The translations under genes were made by a program, and so were the position numbers. A stretch of 64,000 nucleotides of DNA from Coffea arabica. Its lineage: Eukaryota; Streptophyta; Magnoliopsida; Gentianales; Rubiaceae. The notes under the pieces are model-generated. The model ran no database searches. It saw nothing but the letters and a program-made list of their open reading frames with translations, and was not told the DNA's origin. The stretch spans positions 4,466,501-4,530,500 of the forward strand of contig NC_092317.1 in the NCBI RefSeq assembly GCF_036785885.1. Reading direction: 5' to 3'. How positions within the stretch are numbered: the stretch's first letter is position 1; each line of letters starts with the position of its first letter. This document shows, piece after piece, positions 25,101 to 38,400 of the stretch.

Positions 25101-26018
25101 GTCAAACCTAAAGAGGGGAACTGTAAGCTTTTTGGTATCCCCCTTATAAGCAACCCTATGCCATTAGAGCCAGCATCATCTCACAAAAATAGAACAATCG
25201 AGTCAGTAGGCCAACTACTTCCAGGAATGCATACTCATCGGTCCTCTGTGTCTGAATCTGATCAGAGGTCTGAACAACCAAAGGGCGGAAAGGTGGCTGA
25301 TAATGTGGTTGCTAGTAATGAGCAGGATAAGCAATGCCAAACATTTAATCAAGTTACAAGAGATAGGGAAGGAAAAGTCTCTGGAGGTTCAACAAGGAGC
25401 TGCACTAAGGTTCTGCATATGTTTTTATTGATGTTTTCTTTGCAGTAACATTTGATTTGTCAACATTAGCTCGTGTGAATAGGATGCTCTCATTTCAGGT
25501 CCATAAACAGGGGATTGCCCTCGGTAGGTCTGTGGATCTAACAAAGTTTAACAACTATGATGAATTGATCGCTGAACTGGATCGGTTGTTTGAATTCAAC
25601 GGTGAATTGAAGTATCGCACTAAGCATTGGTTGGTTGTATATACTGATGATGAGGGTGACATGATGCTCGTTGGAGATGATCCATGGCAGTAAGTCTTCA
25701 ATTCCTTGACCTCACAATGTAAACGTCAAAACATGTATTGATCTATAGTGTTTGATGATTTGTGCCACTTGATAGATTGTGAACGCGTCATTGTTGTGAT
25801 TTCTGGTTAATAATTTTCATTAATTGGTTGTTTTTATCAGAGAATTCTGTGGCATGGTTCGTAAGATCTTTATTTATACTAGAGAAGAGGTGCAACGGAT
25901 GAATCCAGGGACACTCAATTCCAGAGGCGAGGAGCAATCATCAGTTGCACAAGGCTTGGATGCCAAAGAAGTGAAGAATCTGCTACAGCCTTCAGCATCA
26001 AGCCCTGATGACTGCTAG
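22160..26018 (+). CDS. ARF2: ARF2-type auxin response factor, with a lesion in exon 3
   Basis: Nuclear transcription factor that binds auxin response elements; class B ARFs like this mostly repress. Exons read: 22160-22259, 22356-22471, 22890-about 22934 (damaged), 22960-23115, 23217-23301, 23397-23487, 23566-23730, 23904-24099, 24174-24345, 24454-25409, 25499-25689, 25841-26018. The protein starts [11 protein letters not shown], as in ARF2 relatives. Exons 4-7 encode the B3 DNA-binding domain ([20 protein letters not shown], then [13 protein letters not shown]). Exons 8-9 encode the ARF domain. The middle region has an LxLxL motif (GLSLNLM), a KLFGIPL repression motif near 25,120 and a basic PRPKRPRP stretch. 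Exons 11-12 encode the PB1 (Aux/IAA-type) domain with GRSVDL and the acidic [14 protein letters not shown] face. Oddity: after residues ADQAMPV (22934) the conserved segment of about 36 residues that starts YDLPSK is absent. The frame then hits TGA at 22965-22967. Joining exon 2 to exon 4 directly keeps frame and would give about 801 residues. The family is certain; function of this allele or assembly is not. Confidence 0.93.
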
Positions 26019-27553
26019 AATTTGATCCTTTCATTTAGGTATTCTCTTTTGTTGCTCTGGTAGAGATGTCTGTCAAAGAAAACGTATCTTGTTTTCTGTA
26101 TGCCTTGTGCATTTCCTATCATGGTTTTGCTTATCTGGAAAAAGATGAAATGACGAGTGTTATGAAAACTGAAAAGATAATTAATTCCTACTCTTGCATG
26201 CCCTTAAAGGGGAAATAACTGTGGAAAGAGGGTTTTGTATTGCATTTTTGTTTGAAGAAGTGTTTTTTCAGGGTCCAATGGTATTTTGTGGCAATGATAA
26301 TTTGCTAACCTTTTGGTTCTGTGTAGGATTTTGTGCAGAAGAGTGGCAGTAGACTGTTTGCCTCAACCCTGTTGAGTTTTGGACATTCAGGCGTAGTGAT
26401 GCATATATATAGCCTTTTACTACCTGATGGCAGGGTCTCTATATGTAGCTGAAGCATTTCCTATTGGCAATTTTGCACCCTTCTTTGGAGCTTATATATG
26501 GCTTCCTACTTTATACGTACTATACATACCCCATATTATCTTTTTATCAGCAAGGCATGGGTACCTTGCTTCAAGGCATCCCCCCTTTGTACATAGCCAA
26601 CTCACGATTTAACAGCTTTGGATAGTATGTCTATACATTGTCAAATCTACTAGCCTTGGGCGCATGTTTCTGTAGTATTGACCTCTAAAATGTGTAATGA
26701 TCAAATGTTTTATATTCACCCAAATTGTAGTTGCAATCACTTAAATGTGAGTTTCTTGGGTTTTGATTGGATGTATTCATAATGTTGGTGTAGCTCGGTA
26801 ATGCAAATAAAGATTGCCATGCCTAGGTGTCGGGCCACTGACATGTTGCTTCCTTTCGGGAGAGCTATACTCAGAATGACTTCAGGGGTAGATGTCATGT
26901 CAGCTGCCAAACTTGCTGATTTTGTACATCTTTATACCCGAGCCCCTGTTAAAGTCGTGCTTGTGGAATAACTAGTCTCTTTAATCTGGATGGGAAGAAA
27001 CTGGGAAGCTCTCAGCTTTGGAGGAACGGCACGATTACCAGGTATGGTGCTTGATATTGCATCGACCTAGAAGGCAAGAAAGCGTCAAAAGTCTATTACG
27101 TTCTGAAGCTTGCATCCCCAGTTGGGCACGACTCTTATGAAGGAACTTACAGAAACGCAAACGACTCTTAGCATGGGTGTTTTGAGCTGGCATACCTGTC
27201 TAAGCAGCAGTAGCTTTGTCATTTTCAGGCAGGAGAAAGTAAGTGTTACGGGGAAAGGTAATAGGGCCTGTTAGCCAGCAGCTAGTTCCGTTTAAGGATT
27301 TCTAACTTCTCCCACCAAAAAATGGTTTCCCATATAAGCATTTCATGTTTAGTTTGTCAAGAACATACAACAGTTTCTTCTCCTGCACCAATGTCCGGCA
27401 AGCTACCAACAGTGGGAAAAAGCTATCATTCGATCCTTTTGTTTTTCCCGTCACAAAACTTGATTACTCGTATAGTGGTACATGGGAAAAAGCTATCAGG
27501 TGCAACAATGTACAACCCTGATAATCTTCACGTCATGGCCAAAGTTCGCGAAG
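26019..27553 (+). other. ARF2 3' region and intergenic DNA
   Basis: The first several hundred bases after the ARF2 stop (26018) are T-rich and probably 3'UTR. The remainder shows no gene. Confidence 0.5.
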
Positions 27554-29106
27554 AAGACGGATGAGTTTTTGACAAATGAACCCATGTTTAAGCATGGGCT
27601 CTTTTGTTTTCTTTCATTGTTACTGGCCTGTTGGACTGGTTGAGTCGTCGTCTGGCTTTCCAGTCCAAACAACCCCCAAACCCCAATAGGGTTAAAAAAT
27701 CGATCATTTTGAGCAAAATCGCAGAAATCGTCCGGTTTAACCGTTTGACACGTTGAATTGAAACGGTTTTGAGAGACCAACCGATTCAGTGCCTTCCTTT
27801 AATTAAATCAAAAAATTGTGAAGTTGGTCATTTAATGTCATTAATTAACATTCTAAATTCAAACCTTACCAATTACGGATGCGTAATTATCTTCAATTAA
27901 TTAGACATGTAAGGGAATTTGATCCCTTGACCTACACCTAGATAGAGTTTTAAAGCTCTCTTGGTAGTTAACTATTCTAGGAGTAGTTGATTTTGTGGGA
28001 CGCTTTTCAGATAAGGGAAATGTCCTGTTCTCATTGAACTATGAATTTCCTAATGCCATGCCGCTTGTCATTGAGCTGGATACCGAAAACAGTCTCCAAC
28101 GTAAAAAGTTAAAGAGGGATAGAGTCAACTACCAACAACCAAAGACGGATGAGTTTTTGACAAATGAATCCATGTTTATAGCTTGGGCTCTTTGTTTTCT
28201 TTCATTGTTTTACAACCCAGTCTGGACTGGCCAGTTGGACTGGTTGAGTCGTCGTCTGCTTTCCAGTCCAAACAACCCCCAAAACCCAATTGTGTTAAAA
28301 AATCAGTCATTTTGAGTGAAATCGCAGAAATCATCCGGTTTAACCGTTTAACACACTGACACGTTGAATTTAAACAGTTTTGAGAGACCAACGGATTCAA
28401 TGCCTTCCTTTAATTAAATCCAAAAATTTTGAAGTTGGTCAATTAATGTCATTAATTAATAGTCTAAGTTCAAACCTTACCAATTACAGATGCATAATTA
28501 TCTTCAATTAATCAGACATGCACGGGAATTGGATCCCTTGACGTACACCCATGGTTCAAAGTTGCGGTCGCGGCTCGAACCGTTTCACATCGGTCTCGGC
28601 ATATTGGTCGCGGTATCGATGAGACGCGAATTTTTGAAATATTTAATATTCTAAAAATTGTAAAAAATATGATAAACAAAAATAATTAAAAAATTAGTAA
28701 AAATAATAAAAATTCGAGTTGATTTGGGATGACTCGGAGTGATTCGGTGTGACTCGACCGTTTCAACCCTTCATGATGACGTTTCAGCGAGTCAAGCATC
28801 TCGGAATCGTATCGTTCCGGTATCGTATCGGGAGGACCCGCGACGGTGACAATTCAGCCGAGTCTTTGAACCATGTGTACACCTAAATAGAATTTTAAAG
28901 CTTTCTTAGTAGCTAACTCCTCTAGGAGTAGTTGGTTATTTGGGACACTTTTCAGATAAGGGAAACGTCCTGTTCTAATTGAACCATGAATTTCCTAATG
29001 CCATGCTGCTTTCTGTTGAGTCGGCTTTCTGTTGAGCTGGATACAGGAAACAGTCTCCAACGTAAAAAAGTTAAAAGGGGGATGGAGTCAACTACCAACA
29101 ACCAAA
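27554..29106. repeat. Tandem duplication of about 590 bp; second copy enlarged by a MITE
   Basis: Copy 1 runs from about 27554 to 28141 and copy 2 from 28142 to 29106. Shared landmarks include AAGACGGATGAGTTTTTGAC at both starts, the TTTTAAAGC stretch, CAGATAAGGGAAA, and GTCAACTACCAACAACCAAAG at both ends. Copy 2 is longer because of a MITE at 28550-28875 and a small internal repeat near 29,020. Part of the unit (AAGGGATCAAAT-type, with TTCTAG(G/A)A(G/A)TAGTTGATT) is also found near 55,575-55,665, so it contains a dispersed repeat. Confidence 0.85.
28550..28875. mobile_element. hAT-like MITE, 326 bp
   Basis: Perfect 12-base inverted ends CATGGTTCAAAG / CTTTGAACCATG are flanked by 8-base near-identical duplications (CGTACACC at 28542, TGTACACC at 28876). 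The tandem sister copy at about 27,940 shows the empty site, confirming insertion after the duplication. Length and target size suggest hAT, by inference only. Confidence 0.82.
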
Positions 29107-29490
29107 GAAACGCTAATTTGTTGTTGAGATAGTTCCTTTAGTAAGGAATACGCTCACAACTTGCAAGACCGAGTTGTCCTGCTGCAACAACTAGACATTC
29201 ATCAATGGCTTGGCTACTATAATTCAAAAAACTAATTTGATTTAAGTAAATTAAATTGCTACAAGAAGAAAGCTACTTCAACAAAAGACAATCTTGACAT
29301 CGAAATACAGACAACAAATGTTTAATGCTTTAAAGCATACAAGTTTTTTGCAAAATAAGGAACTGTAGAGCGGCTTAAATGTAAATGCGATCTAAAACAA
29401 AGAAAGTCTGTTGAATAGACAGACGAATTAGCCATTGGATGACTGATCTGCAAAAGGGAAACAGCGTTCACAATCTTGAGCAGTAGAAAA

Positions 29491-32400
29491 TTAGACAATC
29501 CCCTGGAAGCCAGCTGAATCCAAGAGAACTGCTTTGATGTGTTCTGGAGGGATTTCTTGGCCTTCATTGCATTGCTGTAATTGGCATAACAACGTTTGAA
29601 ACAGCCATAAGTTTTCAATCCGCAGCTTTCATATATTTTGACAAATAAAACGAGGTTCATAATCAAAAGCACTTGGGCTCCTCCAAATAACCATGAGTTT
29701 GTGAGTCTAACATGCCCATCATGTTCCAGAGAGATTAAGTTTTGAGCTTGTGATCTGTTGTTTCTTTCAGAATTAATTTCTCATGGGAGGATAGGAGGAG
29801 TGTTCTAAGTTAACTTCTATATTTTTGGAACTTTATCAAAACCAACAATGCTTTTTAGGTTCTGATTAAAAAAAATTAGATAAAGAACCCTGCTGCAACG
29901 TCATATATGAGTGAAAGTTAATTACCTCAGCTCTGAAGATATCCAAGGCAAATCCATTGAAGCAGCTAATCACAGCCTGTTGGATGTCTAGTCCAAGGCT
30001 GTCCAAAGCCCTCATGGTTGAGAGCAAGAGTCCAGGTCTGCGACCGCAGAACATGTGGATATTTACAGCTCTTCCTTCTCTTAACCTTACTTCAATCTAC
30101 AAATATAAACACGCAGAGGATCATATTTAGGACGGTTTTCACATTAGTTCAAAATCATCAGAAACAAGTAGATATTGGTATTCACGAAATGCTTGCGATT
30201 AAAAGAAAGACAAACCCTTGCAGGTTGTCCAGTTGGGCTTGACAATGGACTTGCAAAGGCACTTGGACAGAGTTCTTCCTTGATACGGCAGGGCAGGGCG
30301 GAGGCAGTAGGAGTCAAAGGATAGAAGGGTGTGGTGGGAGTTAATGCGGAGGCAGCAGGGGTCGACTCCAATTCATTTTGTAGATCGTTGATCTTCTGCA
30401 ACAGTTCCTTCAAGTACTCAATTGCATCGCCCAAAATTGAGGCCCTGTCCATCTACGAGCATAAAAAACAGTCATCTGTACTATATCATCACAAAAACCC
30501 CAGCAAAGTTCTTGCACCATAAAACCATCTCTTAACCTCTACAGTGATCTAGCAACATAGCCAGCCCACTTCAATAATCTTGTCATGATGCAATTGGGGA
30601 GACAAAATTAGCAACACAACCAAAATTGGAAATATTTTTTCAAAAGTCATCTTAAATTTATGTTCAAGTCATAAGCATTGTAGTCTTAAGTCTCTATAAC
30701 CCTCTCCTCCCTGCACAGCTGCGCTGCGCGTTTCTTATTACAAGTCCTAAGCTGCAAAAAGATGTTTTATGTAATCATATTTCAACAAATGTGTAGATTG
30801 AGAGGTGAGCATTGCAAAAGCTGGAATGAGAAGCAATTAATACTCATTGGACCACCAAACTAAACTAATTAAAATTTAAATATGAAGTGAAGAAGTGGGA
30901 CTTAGAGATTGTGAAGGTAAATCAGCAACCAGGAGAACCAAGAAGATTAGGAGATAAACGTATTTATTGCCAAGATATTAAGTTTAAAAATGAGTCTCTT
31001 AAAGTGAGCGTGCAAGTGAGCAAGACAACTCTCAGAAGGGTTCACTGTCAAACTAGTATAATATCAAATAATGGTGGGATTCCATGTTTCCGCCAGTGGT
31101 CCTGGCTCTCAAGGTGTCTTTCACTCGAAATCAATTCATGGAGTCCATGTGAATGAATTAAATGCTGCCCCATTTGCTTTAACTTCCAGCCTTTTGAACA
31201 ATAATACAAAGACAAAATCCTATGCATTCATCAAACGCAACCCAATTCAAGTTTTCAGTTCAATTAAAACCAAAAAAAAAAAAAAAAAAAACGATAAGAA
31301 AGGAACACTAATGGAAAAAGGAAAAGAAAGAAGACATTATTGCCTAAGACATTATTGCCTAAAACATGTTGAAAATCAAATAACAAATTCACGAGAATTT
31401 GCTGTATAGAATTTCTTACCTTGCTAATTTTTGGCACAACGGACCTCAGCATGTAAAGCCTATCATTGAGCTTCTTCCGACGACGGCGTTCGGCCATCAA
31501 ATTCTTTGCTGGAAGTCCCTTTTTCTTCCCTTTCTGATCCTCACCACCGGTGACAGTGCTATTAGCATTCGAGCTATTTCCGCCATTCTTAACACCCTCT
31601 CCCACCACCTTACTGTGATTCTCCAACAAATCATCAGAATCATAATTCAGGTTGGACCCATCAATGCTAACATCCTCAAGATCATCGAAATCGCTACCCT
31701 TCCTTTTTAGTCCACTGGCTTCACCAACTTCTTTCTTCTTATCATAGCTTTCACTGTTACCAGAACTCTGCCCAATTTCACCCCCCAAAACTCCCAAATT
31801 ACTACTGCTACATGCCAGATTCTTCCTCAAAGCAGCCCTTTTTTGAAATAAAGTGGGCTGTGCCCCGGTTGAAGTAAAATTATCAAGTGGCTGAAGTAAC
31901 TTAGACCTATTAAGAAACAAAGAGTTCACATTCCCTGAACATTCTCCAAACCCCAGTGGACCAAAACCACCATTATTTTGGGGCATTTGAAGCAAATTGG
32001 CTGTTGAAAATTGACTCCCTGAGTTCAAATTAGGACTTCCCAACTGGGTTTGAGAACTCAAATCATTAAATCCAACACCCAAAACCCCAACTCCACCTCT
32101 GGTGCTAAAACCACCCAAACCTTGATGACTTTCAAGAAAGCCACTTTCGCAGCCCAAGTCAAAGCTACCATTGTCTAACTGGGTAGTGGACAACGTATTA
32201 AGGCCAGAAAGAAGATTGCTTCTTGGTGGGGGCTGCAAAAAGTAATGTTGTACCTGAGAAGGGTCGAGATTGTTGAAAACTGAGGCAGGTGATGGTGAAC
32301 ATGAAGCAGAGGAGTCCACAGCTTGCAAGATTAGATTTTGATGATCAGCCTCAGCGAAGTTAGCTGAGAAAGTTATGTCCCTCATGTCAAGATGGCTGCT

Positions 32401-32661
32401 TTGCATGGTGCCAGCATTGTTGTTGTTAGGATTGTTGGTCTCAGCATGATTAGTAGTGGTCAAGTACCAGTCTTCATCTTCAACGCCAAGCATGGATTTG
32501 AATGTTGGAATTGAGCCCATTTCCATATCTTCTCTGTTCTCCAGAACCCCATTTTGCTCATTGTTACTGTTGTTGTTCATGGTTGATGGATGATGATCCC
32601 ACGAAGCCGTTTCTTGATCCTTATCATCCATCCAAACCATGCTATTAACTCTTGACAACAT
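29491..32661 (-). CDS. ICE1: ICE1/SCREAM-type bHLH transcription factor
   Basis: MYC-like bHLH factor of the ICE1/SCRM family, which in Arabidopsis activates CBF3 in the cold and partners SPCH/MUTE/FAMA in stomatal development. Exons on the minus strand: 32661-31420, 30452-30216, 30096-29926, 29574-29491, all joined in phase 0, giving about 577 residues. I chose the start [14 protein letters not shown] because it matches the family N-terminus; an in-frame ATG four codons upstream (32673) is possible. A long Asn/Ser/Gly-rich N-terminal region carries the KRAALRK motif, which matches the KRAAM-type element holding the Arg changed in the Arabidopsis ice1-D/scrm-D alleles; the Arg is present here. 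The basic region and helix 1 ([16 protein letters not shown]) end exon 1, and helix 2 ([18 protein letters not shown]) opens exon 2. Exons 3-4 give the ACT-like C-terminal domain ending AGFQGIV. It is tail to tail with ARF2. Confidence 0.95.
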
Positions 32662-34525
32662 ATTTCTTTCCAATTCTTTTTTTTTTCCTTGGCAGATGAA
32701 ACTAAAGAAAGAAAGACAATATATGGTTTTGGTATTGAATAGAAGAGGACAAAAAAGAGACAGAAAGATGGCGGTGTATGGTGGGGGTTAAAGGGCGGAG
32801 GAAGGGAAATGAGGAAGGAGATGTGTAACTGAGAAAAAAGGGAAATGGCTTTTTCCAGAGGGAGACGTCTTTTATTTGGAGAAGACTGACACTTGTAGCT
32901 TGGGACGTTACATTCATACAGCTGAATTGCTGATCCATCATTTACTACGACCATTACTTATAGATTTGGCATCTACACTCTACTAAATCTCAAACAACGG
33001 AAAATTCTAGTACAATTACTGTACTATTTTACTGTGGCTTGGAAACAAATTACACCCGTCTTTGCATGGCCTATATCGCCTCTATTATGTGCTTCGCTTA
33101 AAGCTTTCATTTCAAGTGAGCTCTTTGAATTTAATCTCTTTCGATGGATGACTTGGTTGTGAGGGTTTTAGGGAGAAAGAAGCCAAATGTCACCCTTCTA
33201 ATTTGTGTAGATATCGAAATATTTGTACCCGGGATACCTTTAAACGTCATAACTGGAATTGTTTCTAGCATCGAAATTATCGCAATTGTATGATGTGAAA
33301 TGCCAAATTAGAGAAAAACAACTTGAAAGACTCGATTAACGCTTTTGCATATCAAAAAGGGCTTAGTCATTTGTATTGCAAGTCTCAAATTTGGTATGGA
33401 AAATATTCATAAAGATTGCCTTGGCTGTATCCCCAGTAGTAGTGTGATTTTCATAGCTGTTTTCCTATTCCCCCTGGAAGCAGTAGTATGTAGATGATTT
33501 TCATAGCTGTTTTCCTATTTCCAAAGGGTGACAGCACCAGCATGAACGTATGAAACTTTGTGCAGTAGATTCTGGCTTTATATGGAAAGCCAATCTATCA
33601 TAAACAAAGCACACACTTATTCCGAGCTTCTCTTTTGTTGTCATCTGAGGTGAGCAGGAAAACTCATCATTAGCAAAAAGTTTAAAGAGCAGAAGCAAAG
33701 CCAAGGAAAAGATGACGAAATTTCGCATATCTTTAGCTGAGGCTCCAGGGTTGTTAAAAAGGGGACCTCAATTTACGACTAAAGGAATAACTAAATTTAG
33801 GATGATGCGGTCTTAGCAGCTTTGGAAATGTTCCTTCCTTTTTTATTTTTTTAGAATGTTTGCTTGTACTTGGATTTAAAATGATGGGCTGCATCCAATT
33901 CCAAATATGTTCTATGTAACGTTTTCGTTTTGTTTCATAGTAGGAACTAGGCATTCTTTTTCCCCTAGTGTTGGCGGGGTTTTCTTGTTTCAAAGATTGG
34001 AATGTAAACTCAATGATTTAGGAAATTTTGATAAAGCAAAAAATTCTCCCAAAAGTACTAGGTTGGTCATTTATCATATTACTAGGCTCGTGTTTGGTGA
34101 CTGTGATTAAAGAGAATTTTTCATTGAATAAATAATAGTATATTTTGAAAAACAAAGTTATCAGATATGATAAAACTAATAATAATATGTTCTAATTGTA
34201 GCATACACTTGTACACTTTATTTTATCAATACTTTTACAATTTTACCATTCTCAAAAGATCTCTACAGATGCCAGTTGAAAATCGACCAAAAGTAGACAT
34301 AAGTTGTTTCAGATAAAGAAATATCCTTTAATGGTTAGTTATAACAAAGTGCTAATATGTCGTTGTGTTAATTGCAAAGCAAAAACCACATTTCAATTAA
34401 ATGTATCTATAACATTATTTCAGTAATTACATCAACACATAAACTTATATGAGTTGTACTCGATGCAAAAATGGCTACAAAATAATTTCATATTTCAGAA
34501 ATATCCAAATGTCTCCATAAATCAA
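32662..34525. other. ICE1 leader/promoter and intergenic DNA
   Basis: The minus-strand leader of ICE1 lies just above 32,661 and contains upstream ATGs (for example 32,941 and 32,954) that may or may not be transcribed. A 24-base phrase GATTTTCATAGCTGTTTTCC is repeated at about 33,446 and 33,495. No gene is seen. Confidence 0.45.
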
Positions 34526-35473
34526 GGGATAATTTCAGAAACCTCTCTCAAGGTTTCAGAAATACCCAAATGTCTCCATTTGGACAGGAGATTATTTGAA
34601 AATTTATTTGCTTACATCATCATTACAATTTACAACGCACATTTTTATCTTCCCAATTATCTTTTTATCTCACATACATCACATCACAAAAAGTGCTACA
34701 GTAAAAATATTTCAAATAACTTACAATCCAAACACACTAATATCACTCATCTCCCCTGAAATTTTTAAAATCTCACTTACCTTTGTTGAATTGACATTTC
34801 TTGTAACATTTTAATCCCTTTAAAGGAAATAAAAGAAAGAAAATTTTTTTGTTCCAATACTACCCTTATATTATCTTACTTATGAAATTTATAACAACAA
34901 TAAAAAATAAAATAAAGTTAAATTATTATAAGGTGTAAATTTCTTGATGTAAATTATTTATTTTAATTGTATTGGAACAAAAACAAAATTTACACCTTGA
35001 AAAATTCACACATATGAAGAGATTATTTTAATTTTCAATACGACTTAAATAACATCATGAATTAAAACAGATTTCTCCAAAAAAATATTTGACTTCCTTA
35101 ATTGTAATTGTGCACGAAATTTTTTAATGTGTTAATTACTCTCTAAAATCCTCCTAAATGGTTGATCTTGATTAGATTTAATTTATTCATATCTTTTGCT
35201 ATTCCACCATGACTTCAATTTAAAGAAATATTGACCGTTATTAGCTAGCAATTTATTTTTTAATTTACATTTTTTGCTTTTAAAATTTTAGTTTGTTTTG
35301 ATTTTTTTGGTTAAATGGTTATTAAAAGCAATGGTAATGTTGTTAATTTGTGGCCTTTAATAGAAATATTTAATCTTGTCAAGTTGACAAGGGAGGTAAG
35401 TGAGATTTTAAAAACTTAATGGGAGTTGAGTGATATTATAACAAATCTCATGGGAGGTTTCTGAAATTAATCC
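34526..35473. mobile_element. Mutator-type MITE, about 948 bp, 9-bp target duplication
   Basis: Left end GGGATAATTTCAGAAACCTC and right end (reverse complement) GGATTAATTTCAGAAACCTC are inverted repeats extending over about 100 bases, including TTTTTAAAATCTCACTTACC on the left and its complement on the right. Perfect 9-base direct repeats ATAAATCAA flank it (34517-34525 and 35474-35482). Another small MITE (ending AATCCAAACACAC at about 34,740) appears nested in its left arm. Confidence 0.82.
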
Positions 35474-35482
35474 ATAAATCAA

Positions 35483-38400
35483 AGTTTTAAACATACCAAA
35501 ATGAGGGCATTTGAGTAAATATACCTAAACACATACTGCCCTCAGTTATACCAAAAGTTTTATAAAAACTACACAATATTCCATATTTCCAAAAATCCCT
35601 ATCTAGGCGATGGAAATTCAAACCCCTTTGATCACAACTAATTCTTATATAATATAAGGATAAGTCTACAATTATAAGCATAAATTGATGCCTAATGTTC
35701 TTTTTATTACGCATTAGATACTCCAATCGTTTGTTGTTGGCATGCATTGGAGGGCGTCGTGAAACTACATCTTATATTTTGTTTGATGATCAACTCATCT
35801 AGATCGAGTTAATTATTATTCTTTTTGTTAATTGCATTACATATTTTGATCTCAATGTCCGATAAAATTGCAAAATTAAAGATGAAAGTCCTTAGCACTT
35901 ACTCTCTAAACTAATTCAAAAAAAAAAAAAGAAGGCAAAACTCGAAAATTTGAATTAATGTAGAGGATAATTCTCAAATTTCTATCAGCTCCATCATCCT
36001 TCGGGAACCCTCTAGGTAGGGTAGGATTTGGAGCCTGGAGTTGGTTTTGTTTGATTTGAACAGGATAACCTGGCCAAGAGGAAATTTCATTTTTGCAGTC
36101 TTTGACTTTTCAATTGTCTGTCGCCACATTGGAAGATGGCGAGACGGGATTCTCGTGAGGGGTTCTCCATACACCGCAACTTCATATCCAATCAGAAACC
36201 TTAATTCTCTGGGCCCACCCACCCCAGCAGCCCCTAGATTAGCTTGCTACAACCGCTGCTACTCTCGCTATTCTTTTATCTTTCCGCTACGAATCAATCA
36301 AATTGAATTCAATCGATTTGATGATAAAAGTTCTTTGAATTCGGTTTGCCAGTCAGTTAAATCAAATTTAAATAGCATTTTATGTTTAATAATTTGTAAT
36401 TTTGATAAAAAAAAAAACTAGTCTAAATTCGATTTAACAAATAATTGAATAAAATTTTAAATCCGTTACAATAATCAAACAAATTTGAACACTTAAACAT
36501 TCGATTTAATAGCCTGCTACCACCCAAGTCCAAAGGGATTAGGATAAATAGTACTTAATAACAACTTGTTTTTAAACTAATCTTAATAATTATATGATAC
36601 TTAATAATCTACTTGTATTCCCTGCTTGATTAGCCACAATTTACAACTATTATCAATCACACTGGCTGACCACATATTTCATATATGTATGTATTATCCC
36701 TTTTCCTCTCCTTTTCAAATTGGCTCCATATGTTGATATTTTTTTTTTTTTGCTCCTTCAAGTTGGCATATAGCAGGACAGGCATCAATCAATATCTGAG
36801 GAGTTCACGAGGTAGGAAGGACTTACAATTAAAGGTTGCCCCCGGCACAGATTTACGGCAGAAGAAACGTATCTGAGCCTGATTGGATCTTGAACAGTTA
36901 CTTTCTTTTCCTCTTCCAATTGTTTATTGATGTAGAATTTATTCCTCATAGGAAATGAATGTGTTCCGAAATTTTTAAATTTGAATTGTGCCCGGCTACA
37001 CAACAATTTCAGCTACTACAACTATAATATAATTGGTCCAGAAGCAATACATACATATATATATATTTTTGGGGAATCAAGATAGTTAATAATAAGGGTT
37101 AGTAGGTTTACCTGGGATTAAGGGTTAGTAATTTAATTCTGATTTCTTCTGTTGAAAGAAAAAAAAAAGTATGGAGAGGTTTCTGAGTGTCATGGGAGTT
37201 AGTACACCTTTAGTAACAGTGGCCTTACTGGCCTTTCCAAAAATCCCACATTGATCATTTGGGGGGGGGGGGGTTTGGGGTTAGATTATTAGTTCTCTGG
37301 TGGCCTCAAGTGTTGCCGGCTTTTGAGGTTTATCTGGGATTAAGGGTTAGTGATTTAATCTTCTGTTGAAAGGTAGTTAATAATAATAAGGGCATTATTA
37401 GCTAGGTGACTTTCAAAAAGGTGGAACTTTGCATTTGATTTGAGTAACCTGTTGGCAAAATCTGATAGCTGAGTGAAACTAATAATGGGCTGCCTATTTG
37501 TCTCGTTTTGCTCTCTCATGGGCTTCTTCATTTACTATTACATGCCCATCCCACCCCATAGGAAGCTGTTCAGCTACAAGTAAATTCCCATCCCACCTGA
37601 CATCGAGTCAATGCTCAAAGATTAAACTTAGTGGGCTGTCTACAAGGAAAAGCCCCTGCAGATTCTCTGTGGGCCAAGAGTTAACTATGGTCCTAAACTT
37701 CCTAGTCAAAGTGGACATAATAATGATATTGGACCACACATGTTGTCCACTGCTTTTAGCTTGGTGGAATCTCTAATCCGAGGCTTGAATTCGTTGTCAT
37801 CTCGGTAGAAAAGGGCTCTTCTTAATCCTTGATGAAACTTTTAATGCAGAAAAATGATTATCTTTTTTTTTTTTCTTGATAAGTAGGAGGTCTATATCTC
37901 TTATTTACAATCTCTCTCATCTCACCATCCAACCCAACTCTCTCCCAAAAAATAATTATCTTGTTATCTGCAAAACAGAAAAGAAAAATATATATATCTC
38001 TAAAGTCGGTGAGTAATAGCAATAGAGAGATTCTCAATTTATGAAATAACATTTCCATTTTGTGAATCGACAAAATTTACACAAACAAGAAAAAACAAAA
38101 GTAAATAGTGTCTAGCTTATATATATATATATATATATATTGAAATCGTTTGTAAAAAATAATCCAACTTTAGGAATTCCCACAAAAGAATTTGTCCTTC
38201 TATTTCCAGCGGTGTGCATTGAATTCAAAATTGATAATTTGGAAGTCTGAATTCAAAAAAATCGTTAAATTGAATCTGATAAATTTTGACATATTTCATT
38301 TTCGAATTCAAAAGTTTTGAATTCAATTTAGAATTAGGTATTCTATCGAATTCATATTAAAAAAAAAGGTTTGGAATTTATTGAAAAAAATAACCTATAT

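Noticed and set aside
32577-32954. 125-codon minus-strand frame overlapping the ICE1 start
   Set aside because: It is out of frame with ICE1 and low in complexity. It could only matter as a uORF if transcription starts above 32,954, which is unknown.
36041-36421. 126-codon plus-strand frame
   Set aside because: Composition shifts abruptly and ends in AT-rich repeats. No family resemblance.
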